From NCBI GenBank assembly GCA_025999775.1, contig BNXT01000102.1, positions 1 through 5,399 of the forward strand: a DNA stretch of 5,399 nt. Reading direction: 5' to 3'. Positions within the stretch are counted from its first letter, which is position 1, and the number at the start of each line of letters is the position of its first letter. Under the pieces are notes generated by a model, which did no database searches, was not told the origin of the DNA, and saw only the letters and a list, made by a program, of their open reading frames with translations. This DNA is from Bacteroidia bacterium. Its GTDB lineage: Bacteria > Bacteroidota > Bacteroidia > Bacteroidales > P3. A program made the position numbers and the translations under genes. Shown here in pieces: positions 1-5,399 of the stretch.

Positions 1-24
1 TATAAAAACTAAAAACTAAAAATT
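1..24 (+). promoter_or_regulatory. A-rich untranslated leader of floA
   Basis: The bases before the floA start are almost all A and T and contain a short tandem direct repeat, with the unit AAAAACT occurring twice and followed by AAAAATT. There is no purine-rich Shine-Dalgarno element. Bacteroidota genes commonly begin translation from A-rich, unstructured leaders rather than Shine-Dalgarno sites, so this stretch probably acts as the translation initiation region. The window starts too close to show a promoter. The repeat is short and may simply reflect base composition. Confidence 0.45.
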
Positions 25-999
25 ATGGATCCGGGAATTTTGATTGCTATTATTGTAGGATGTATTTTTGCTCTGTGGATGATATTTTATTTCATTCCTG
101 TTGGCTTGTGGTTTAATGCCTTAGTATCGGGTGTTAACATTTCGTTGCTACAGTTGATATTAATGCGATGGAGAAAGGTACCGCCACAAGTGATTGTTCG
201 TAATCTGATTGCAGCTCAGAAAGCGGGACTGAATTTGAACCGCAACGAAATGGAAGCTCATTTCTTAGCAGGCGGGCATCTTAATTCGGTTGTCAATTCA
301 TTGATTTCTGCGGATAAAGCGAATATGGGTTTAGATTTCAAGACAGCGACAGCTATTGACTTAGCGGGTCGAGATGTGTTTGAAGCCGTTCAAATGTCTG
401 TCAATCCTAAGGTGATCAACACACCGCCGGTAGCCGCAGTGGCAAAAGACGGTATTCAGCTCATCGCTAAAGCCCGTGTAACAGTACGTACCAACATTAA
501 ACAGTTAGTCGGTGGCGCCGGTGAAGAAACGATATTGGCTCGCGTTGGCGAGGGTATTGTAACCTCGATAGGTTCCGCAGTGAGCCATAAACAAGTATTG
601 GAAAATCCGGATTCTATTTCTAAAGTGGTTTTAGGTAAAGGATTGGATTCAGGTACGGCTTTTGAGATACTATCTATTGATATAGCAGATATTGATGTGG
701 GTAAGAATATTGGCGCTCAGTTACAGATGGATCAAGCTAATGCCGATAAAAATATTGCTCAAGCGAAAGCTGAAGAGCGCCGTGCAATGGCGGTTGCCGC
801 AGAACAAGAGTTCAAAGCTAAGACACAAGATGCTCGTGCAAAGGTGATTGAAGCAGAAGCAGAAGTCCCTAAGGCGATGGCGGAGGCTTTTCGTAATGGT
901 AATTTAGGTATTATGGATTATTACAAATTCCAAAATATCAAAGCCGATACAGCGATGCGCGAAAGTATCGCCGTGCCGAAGAAAGAAATTAAAGCGTAA
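25..999 (+). CDS. floA: Flotillin-like protein FloA (SPFH domain)
   Basis: This is a bacterial flotillin, a membrane scaffold that oligomerises into inner-membrane microdomains and helps other membrane proteins to assemble. The 324 residues are close to the roughly 330 of Bacillus subtilis FloA. A hydrophobic N-terminal segment (about residues 4-27) and a second hydrophobic stretch (about 28-47) anchor it in the membrane. The SPFH region spans about 50-225 and carries family-typical blocks: [20 protein letters not shown] near 110-129, [19 protein letters not shown] near 161-179, and [19 protein letters not shown] near 204-222. An Ala/Glu-rich coiled coil (about 233-288, including [16 protein letters not shown]) is the flotillin oligomerisation region. 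The start is secure because the protein begins MDP, as B. subtilis FloA does. The TPR lipoprotein gene begins 16 nt downstream, which suggests cotranscription. An NfeD-family partner often precedes floA, but that position lies outside the window. Confidence 0.96.
   Translation: MDPGILIAIIVGCIFALWMIFYFIPVGLWFNALVSGVNISLLQLILMRWRKVPPQVIVRNLIAAQKAGLNLNRNEMEAHFLAGGHLNSVVNSLISADKANMGLDFKTATAIDLAGRDVFEAVQMSVNPKVINTPPVAAVAKDGIQLIAKARVTVRTNIKQLVGGAGEETILARVGEGIVTSIGSAVSHKQVLENPDSISKVVLGKGLDSGTAFEILSIDIADIDVGKNIGAQLQMDQANADKNIAQAKAEERRAMAVAAEQEFKAKTQDARAKVIEAEAEVPKAMAEAFRNGNLGIMDYYKFQNIKADTAMRESIAVPKKEIKA
39..70 (+). promoter_or_regulatory. Possible Bacteroidota-type promoter inside the 5' end of floA
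   Basis: TTTG at 39-42 is followed after 20 nt by TATTTTTG at 63-70. This matches the known Bacteroides sigma-ABfr pattern, TTTG then about 19-21 nt then TAnnTTTG. It lies within the codons for the floA membrane segment, where T-rich codons for Phe, Ile and Val make chance matches likely. Transcription from it would start near base 77 and could feed the three downstream envelope genes without full-length floA. I regard it as a candidate only. Confidence 0.18.
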
Positions 1000-1015
1000 C
1001 ACTGCATAAACGGGT

Positions 1016-2806
1016 ATGCATGGACACTCAAAGTTGAGAATTGATAGCCTATTGGTTGTCGCGGTGTTGGTTATCTTGGTGGGTTGTAAGGGCGTCGAGC
1101 AAACGGTGCAAGGTACTCAAGCTGCTGAAAGTGCTGTGCAGTTACAACAACCGGCATATACGTTAACACGCCTCCAACAATTGGAGGTCGAGAACCTGTT
1201 TATAGAGGCTACCAATGCCTTTGTGGCAGACGATTACGCACAGGCAATACAGTTGTATTACGAACTATTAAAAATAGATCCGGATAACGCTGCAACTAAT
1301 TATCAAATATCACGACTGCAATCGGTGGGTAATAAACCCTTAGATGCAGAGATCTACGCCGAAAAAGCCGCTCGTCTTGACCCTACAAATAAATTTTATC
1401 TTGAAAATTTGGTCGGCTTGTATCGTACCAATCGAAAATACAAGCGAGCTATTGATGTCTTGAACCAATTATATGCCATAGATAGTCGGGAAATGAATTA
1501 TCTGAGGGATATGATTAGTCTCTATTTGGCAATAAATCAGCCGTTGGGCGCTATAGCGGTGTATGACACCTTGGAGGCAAAGATTGGTATTACCGATGAA
1601 TTTTCAAAACAAAAACACCGTCTTTACAGCGTCATGAATGATACTGCCAGCGCACATAATGAACTGCGAAAACTATTGACGGTATTGCAAGACACTGATG
1701 TACAATATTGGTCGGTATTGGCAACCCTACGTTTACAAGAACAAAACTACGATGCCGCCTTGCATGCGTTTAATGAAGTTCTGCGCTTGGATCCGGACGA
1801 CACGTTTACACACCTCGCATTAGCCGACCACTACCAAATGATAGATGATACTATCCGGTTTCATGAGGAGGTGCGCAAGATTTTCACACTGTCGGATATT
1901 GATATTGATTTTAAAATTCGAGCGTTGATGCCGTATTTCGAGATTACCGATACACTTTCTAAGGATTATCGTTTGGCATATCAGCTATTGGATACACTGA
2001 AGCGTTATCATCCGGAAGACCCTAAGACGTATTCTATCTATGGCGATTTTCTGCGTAGAGACAATAAGTTTACGGAAGCGTTGACTATGTTCCATAAAGT
2101 GATAGACTTGGGCGCCACCCAATACCTAATATGGGAAGCGCTGTTGCTCTGCGAGTTGGCGCTCTTAGATTCCGTGGCATTGGTGAACGATGCTACAAAA
2201 GCGTTGGATTTGTATCCCGAACAACCGTTAGTTTACTATATGTTGGCGGTGGGTTACCAATTGCAGCACGAATGGCAGTTAGCGGTGCAGTATTTGGAAC
2301 AAGGTGTTCTGTTAGTGGCGCAAAATAAGGCTCTGAAAATGCAGTTTTATAGCGATTTGGCAGAAGTTTATTCTCAATTGAAAGACTATGATAGATCGTT
2401 TAATAACTATCGTTTAGCGCTCAAAATAGACCCTGATAACTATACCGTATTGAACAATTTTTCCTACAATTTAGCCGTGCAAAAAATCCATTTGGATGAG
2501 GCGGAAACGATGTCCCAGAAGGTCGTTCGCGCCAATCCGCTAAATGCTACGTTTTTAGATACGTTTGCATGGGTTCTATTCCAAAAAGGTAAGTACAAAG
2601 AAGCTAAATCGGTGATGGAACTGGCAATAGAACAGAGCGGTGTAACCGAAGCCGTATTGTTAGAGCATTACGGCGATATACTATGGAAGAATAACGAACA
2701 GCAAAAAGCCGTGGACTTCTGGATTAAAGCCAAAAATCTGAATCAAGAAGGTACTACGATGCTACTTGATCAAAAAATTGACACAAGAACATGGATAGAA
2801 GAGTAA
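1016..2806 (+). CDS. TPR-repeat lipoprotein (predicted envelope scaffold)
   Basis: This is a 596-residue lipoprotein made almost entirely of tetratricopeptide repeats, which are helical pairs that bind protein partners. The N terminus is a lipoprotein signal peptide: charged residues K6 and R8, a hydrophobic core at about 11-22, and the lipobox LVGC with lipidated Cys24. No acidic surface-export signal follows the cysteine (it reads C-K-G-V-E), so I infer a periplasm-facing lipoprotein. TPR-like units are clearest at about 58-91, 92-125, 126-159, 229-262, 337-370, 405-438, 443-476, 477-510 and 511-544, with a last one near 547-580. Several end in the typical DPDN or DPDD turn (88-91, 259-262, 472-475). 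The start at 1016 gives a complete signal peptide. The gene lies 16 nt after floA and overlaps the DUF4292 gene. TPR proteins occur next to DUF4292 and EnvC-like genes in Bacteroidales, but I know of no assigned function. The partner is probably an envelope protein, by inference only. Confidence 0.9.
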   Translation: MHGHSKLRIDSLLVVAVLVILVGCKGVEQTVQGTQAAESAVQLQQPAYTLTRLQQLEVENLFIEATNAFVADDYAQAIQLYYELLKIDPDNAATNYQISRLQSVGNKPLDAEIYAEKAARLDPTNKFYLENLVGLYRTNRKYKRAIDVLNQLYAIDSREMNYLRDMISLYLAINQPLGAIAVYDTLEAKIGITDEFSKQKHRLYSVMNDTASAHNELRKLLTVLQDTDVQYWSVLATLRLQEQNYDAALHAFNEVLRLDPDDTFTHLALADHYQMIDDTIRFHEEVRKIFTLSDIDIDFKIRALMPYFEITDTLSKDYRLAYQLLDTLKRYHPEDPKTYSIYGDFLRRDNKFTEALTMFHKVIDLGATQYLIWEALLLCELALLDSVALVNDATKALDLYPEQPLVYYMLAVGYQLQHEWQLAVQYLEQGVLLVAQNKALKMQFYSDLAEVYSQLKDYDRSFNNYRLALKIDPDNYTVLNNFSYNLAVQKIHLDEAETMSQKVVRANPLNATFLDTFAWVLFQKGKYKEAKSVMELAIEQSGVTEAVLLEHYGDILWKNNEQQKAVDFWIKAKNLNQEGTTMLLDQKIDTRTWIEE

Positions 2807-3585
2807 CGATGGGGGTTTTGATGAAGGTAAACATCGTTATTGTTGTGTTATTACTGACAGTAACAGCTTGTCGTACATCACAACAAGTATCAGAGCAACC
2901 AACGGATGACCATAGCTTTGTGATGCCATCATCGAACGAAATTTTGCTGGAGCGTATAAAAGATAGCGACGTGGAGTTTGAGGCGTTTTCGGCTAACTTT
3001 AGAGGTAATCTTGAATTTGATAAACAAACCAATACTTTTGATGGTCAATTACGCATTAAAAAAGATGAAAAAATATGGTTGACCATCGCCAAAATGGGTA
3101 TTGAGGTACTACGTTTCTGCATGACGCAGGATTCTATTTACGTACTCAATCGGATGGCTCGTACTTTGATGGTTCGACCTGTATCGTATCTTACAGACAT
3201 GGTCGGAATGTCGGTTGATTTATCTTTAGTACAGCGTGTTTTGGTTGGAAAATTTGAACCTTACATGGGTATTGACGCTCGGATAACGGAATCGAATAAA
3301 GGTCTTGCTATACAGTATCAACAGGATAATGTTGAGTACGACCTGAATTTAGACACACAACTATTTCGATGGATAAGTCTGCACCTATCCGACCCAAACC
3401 TTCGGACGATACAGTTTGACTACAGTGATTACACGACACTGGAAAACAAACAAGTACCGGCTACGGTCAATATTGTCATCAAGAGTGAAATAGCGATGAC
3501 ATTACAATTGCGCTATTCAAAAATGACGTTGAATCAAAATTTAACGTTCCCGTTTAATTATACGGAAAATATACAACGATGGTAA
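2791..3585 (+). CDS. DUF4292 family lipoprotein (LolA/LolB-like fold predicted)
   Basis: This is a 264-residue lipoprotein of the Bacteroidota family DUF4292. The signal peptide has a hydrophobic core at about 13-24 and the lipobox VTAC with Cys27. The mature part is mostly predicted beta strand. It has family-like features: F-x-A-N-F-R-G near 66-72, the G-Q-L-R-I-K-K-D-E-K-I-W-L strand block at 85-97, then GIEVLRF (103-109) and a strand with N-R-M-A-R-T (120-125). LolA/LolB proteins, which carry lipoproteins to the outer membrane, share this half-barrel style, so lipid or lipoprotein binding is plausible but unproven. Three in-frame ATGs are possible. The one at 2791 overlaps the TPR gene by 16 nt, the one at 2809 follows its stop by 2 nt and has GAAGAG upstream, and the one at 2821 (M11) leaves the most typical short signal peptide (MKVNIVIVVLLLTVTAC). 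I list the longest. The end overlaps the envC-like gene by 7 nt, which indicates translational coupling. Confidence 0.88.
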   Translation: MDRRVTMGVLMKVNIVIVVLLLTVTACRTSQQVSEQPTDDHSFVMPSSNEILLERIKDSDVEFEAFSANFRGNLEFDKQTNTFDGQLRIKKDEKIWLTIAKMGIEVLRFCMTQDSIYVLNRMARTLMVRPVSYLTDMVGMSVDLSLVQRVLVGKFEPYMGIDARITESNKGLAIQYQQDNVEYDLNLDTQLFRWISLHLSDPNLRTIQFDYSDYTTLENKQVPATVNIVIKSEIAMTLQLRYSKMTLNQNLTFPFNYTENIQRW

Positions 3586-4916
3586 AGGGTATGTTTCGAC
3601 GAGTTAACATAAGGAAATGGGCATTATGCTGTTTGATTGTGCTGTTGCAGTGTAGCATAACAGCACAAAAAACAACAGTCAAAAAGCGCCCAACGCCGGC
3701 AGCGCCCTCTAAAGAGACGATACAAAATGAGGCTAAACAAGTGGAAGCACAGATTCGATATAACCAAAAATTATTGCAAGAAACGCAAGAAAATCAGAAA
3801 TCAAGCCTCAATAGATTGGATATCCTCAATGACCAGATTAAACAACGCGATAGACTGATACATACGGTACAATCCGAGATACAGTCGGTGGATACCGATA
3901 TTAAGGATCAGGAACGCGGAATCGTTGAATTAGAAGGCGAGGTATCGCAGTTGATAGACGAATATACGAGGATGATTATTGCCACAAACAAGCATTTGAA
4001 TGTTCAAAACCAGATGTTATTTGTTTTGGCGTCGGAGGATTTTAATCAAGCCTATCTGAGAATTAAGTATTTTCAACAATATAGCGCCCATCGTAAAAAG
4101 CAAATCGAACTCATTGGACAGAAACGGGATGAATTGACACAAATAAAAAGCAATTTAGAGTCTGTAAAAAAGAGCAAAATACAACTATTAAGCAGAGAGG
4201 AACAAGAAAAACGCTCGTTAGATGCGGAAAAAATAACTAAAAACAAGGAATTGACCTCTTTGCAAAAAAATGAAAAAGAGTTAATTAGTCGTATCAATAA
4301 AGACCAAGCAAGAGCCGCTAGATTGAATCAGGAGATTGAAAAGATTATTGCCAATGAAATCAAGCGTGCGAAGGAAGCTGTTACACGTAAAGCCCGAGAA
4401 GAAGCGGCTAAGACAGTAGCTAATAAGCCATCATCTTCCAGCAAAGTAGAACCGCTTATTATCACGTTAACGCCGGAAGAAACAAAATTATCGAACGATT
4501 TTGTCGCTAATCGAGGTAAACTACCGTGGCCAGTGGAACGCGGTGTTATCACCGGACAGTTTGGAACCCACGAACATCCGGATTTTAAGAACGTCAAAAT
4601 TAGCAACTTAGGCATTGATATTACCACCGAAAGAACGACCCCTTGCCGAGCGGTGTTTAGCGGTGAAGTCGTAGTATCTATGGGAGATCCAACCGATCCC
4701 AGAGTACGACTGCTCATCATTAAACACGGCTCCTATCGAACGGTATATACGAATTTGGCTTCCGTGACAGTGAAAGTCGGGGATAAAGTAACTACTAAAC
4801 AAAATGTGGGAACTATCTTTACCGATGCGGGCGAAGGTCGTACGGTACTGCGTTTCCAGATTTGGAAAGATATGGAGAAACTGAACCCCGAATTATGGTT
4901 GGCTCGTTACCAATAG
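3579..4916 (+). CDS. EnvC-family murein hydrolase activator (degenerate LytM/M23 domain)
   Basis: This is a periplasmic coiled-coil protein with a C-terminal LytM (M23) domain. In E. coli, EnvC is driven by FtsEX and switches on the amidases AmiA and AmiB to split septal peptidoglycan. Here a signal peptide (basic residues 7-13, core about 14-23) ends at a likely signal peptidase I site, SITA before Q30. Coiled coils fill about 46-140 and 171-280, separated by an EnvC-like hinge (MLFVLASEDFNQAYLRIKYF, 146-165). A Ser/Pro linker follows, and the LytM domain covers about 313-445. Its zinc site is gone: the first-motif His is N343 (NLGID, with D347 kept), the middle His is N392 (YTNL), and the HxH pair is V423 and R425. 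It should therefore act as an activator and not as an endopeptidase. The start at 3579 overlaps the previous stop in ATGGTAA. The ATG at 3591 (M5) is an alternative that keeps the signal peptide. The length of 445 is normal for the family. Confidence 0.93.
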   Translation: MVKGMFRRVNIRKWALCCLIVLLQCSITAQKTTVKKRPTPAAPSKETIQNEAKQVEAQIRYNQKLLQETQENQKSSLNRLDILNDQIKQRDRLIHTVQSEIQSVDTDIKDQERGIVELEGEVSQLIDEYTRMIIATNKHLNVQNQMLFVLASEDFNQAYLRIKYFQQYSAHRKKQIELIGQKRDELTQIKSNLESVKKSKIQLLSREEQEKRSLDAEKITKNKELTSLQKNEKELISRINKDQARAARLNQEIEKIIANEIKRAKEAVTRKAREEAAKTVANKPSSSSKVEPLIITLTPEETKLSNDFVANRGKLPWPVERGVITGQFGTHEHPDFKNVKISNLGIDITTERTTPCRAVFSGEVVVSMGDPTDPRVRLLIIKHGSYRTVYTNLASVTVKVGDKVTTKQNVGTIFTDAGEGRTVLRFQIWKDMEKLNPELWLARYQ

Positions 4917-4920
4917 ACTG

Positions 4921-5385
4921 TTAATACTGCGTTTTACATTCTTTTTGGCGATATTCTTCAAAAAGTTCTAAGCATGCCGAGCGGTCAAGTTCAACGACTT
5001 TGTGTTTTAGTTTACCGTGGTCTGCAAGCATATCATAAAACACGGTGTCTCGAAATCCGATACATTCGGCATCGTGGATGTTGCAACCGAAATAAACCTT
5101 GTCAATATTAGCCCACAGAATAGCGCCCATACACATGGGACAAGGTTCTCCGGTGGTATAGAGTTCACAGCCTGTCAAATCGAATGTTTGTAGTGCCGCA
5201 CTTGCTTTGCGGATGGTAACCATCTCGCCATGTGAAGTGGGATCGTTGCGTAGTATGACCTCGTTGTGTCCGGAAGCTATAACCTTACCGTTTTTGACAA
5301 TGACACAACCAAAAGGACCGCCTGCACTTGCTTGAACGCCTTGGCGTGCTTCGTCAATAGCTAATTGCATATAGGGATTAATCAT
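4921..5385 (-). CDS. Nucleoside/guanine deaminase (cytidine deaminase superfamily)
   Basis: This is a 154-residue zinc-dependent deaminase closest, as far as I can judge, to B. subtilis guanine deaminase GuaD (guanine to xanthine plus ammonia, purine salvage, cytoplasm). The motifs are in order: GGPFG at 22-26, the substrate-loop Asn N41, the zinc and proton-relay site H52-G-E54, and the second zinc motif EPCPMCMGAI with C82 and C85. IGFRD (109-113) aligns with the GFDD region of GuaD, and the protein ends in Tyr154, as GuaD ends in a Tyr that belongs to its swapped active-site tail. These last two features favour guanine deaminase over the tRNA deaminase TadA. The usual HAE is HGE here, which leaves both key residues intact. 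The start at 5385 matches the GuaD length. M6 (5370) is a weaker alternative. No Shine-Dalgarno site is visible in the 14 upstream bases. The gene converges on the envC-like gene, and its promoter lies mostly outside the window. The exact substrate is uncertain. Confidence 0.9.
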   Translation of the reverse strand: MINPYMQLAIDEARQGVQASAGGPFGCVIVKNGKVIASGHNEVILRNDPTSHGEMVTIRKASAALQTFDLTGCELYTTGEPCPMCMGAILWANIDKVYFGCNIHDAECIGFRDTVFYDMLADHGKLKHKVVELDRSACLELFEEYRQKECKTQY

Positions 5386-5399
5386 AAGATCAATGTTTT

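Noticed and set aside
2131..2328. 65-residue plus-strand open frame inside the TPR gene
   Set aside because: It lies wholly within strong TPR coding sequence in another frame, shows no recognisable domain, and has no initiation context of its own.
2754..3032. 92-residue minus-strand open frame across the TPR/DUF4292 junction
   Set aside because: It is antisense to two well-supported genes, low in complexity and rich in Ser and Thr, which is typical of a shadow frame.
4073..4297. 74-residue minus-strand open frame opposite the coiled coil
   Set aside because: The Phe/Ser/Leu-rich sequence is what the reverse strand of Lys/Glu-rich coiled-coil codons produces.
4328..4720. 130-residue minus-strand open frame opposite the envC-like gene
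   Set aside because: It mirrors the linker and LytM domain of a recognisable gene, its Ser/Leu-rich composition looks like reverse-frame translation, and no domain is visible.
4608..4802. 64-residue minus-strand open frame opposite the LytM domain
   Set aside because: It overlaps another shadow frame and the conserved LytM coding region, and no family is recognisable.
4898..4914. Possible terminator hairpin at the end of the envC-like gene (TTGG, 7-nt loop, CCAA)
   Set aside because: The stem is only 4-5 bp, low in stability, and is not followed by a T-run on either strand.
4512..4916. Active M23 endopeptidase
   Set aside because: The fold is right, but all the zinc-binding histidines are replaced, so an enzymatic call is not supported.
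4921..5385. tRNA-specific adenosine deaminase TadA
   Set aside because: The zinc motifs are shared, but the GFRD segment and C-terminal Tyr are like guanine deaminase.

Overview
The window looks like a piece of a Bacteroidota chromosome, most likely order Bacteroidales. The evidence is a DUF4292-type lipoprotein, a gene order of TPR lipoprotein, DUF4292 protein and EnvC-like protein that I know from that phylum, an A-rich leader in place of a Shine-Dalgarno site, and moderately AT-rich coding DNA. The genus cannot be settled from the sequence. Coding density is nearly complete, and no stretch over 300 bases lacks a gene. I see no tRNA, rRNA, CRISPR array, insertion sequence or attachment site.

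Layout: positions 1-24 are an A-rich leader. Four plus-strand genes follow head to tail: floA (flotillin-like SPFH protein, 25-999), a 596-residue TPR lipoprotein (1016-2806), a DUF4292 lipoprotein (2791-3585) and an EnvC-family murein hydrolase activator (3579-4916). The gaps or overlaps are a 16-nt gap, a 16-nt overlap (if the first start is used) and a 7-nt overlap, so the four genes are probably one transcription unit, with translational coupling among the last three. A minus-strand guanine/nucleoside deaminase (4921-5385) converges on the envC-like gene with only 4 nt between the stop codons.

Working together: the plus-strand genes share an envelope theme. FloA would organise inner-membrane microdomains. 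The TPR lipoprotein is a predicted periplasm-facing scaffold. The DUF4292 protein resembles LolA/LolB-type lipoprotein-binding folds. The EnvC-like protein is a predicted non-enzymatic activator of cell-wall amidases, because its LytM domain has lost every zinc-binding histidine. The deaminase belongs to purine salvage and is probably unrelated.

No clearly new system is evident. The most useful leads are the tightly coupled TPR/DUF4292/EnvC module, whose joint function is poorly described, the degenerate LytM site, and the placement of floA directly upstream of the module.
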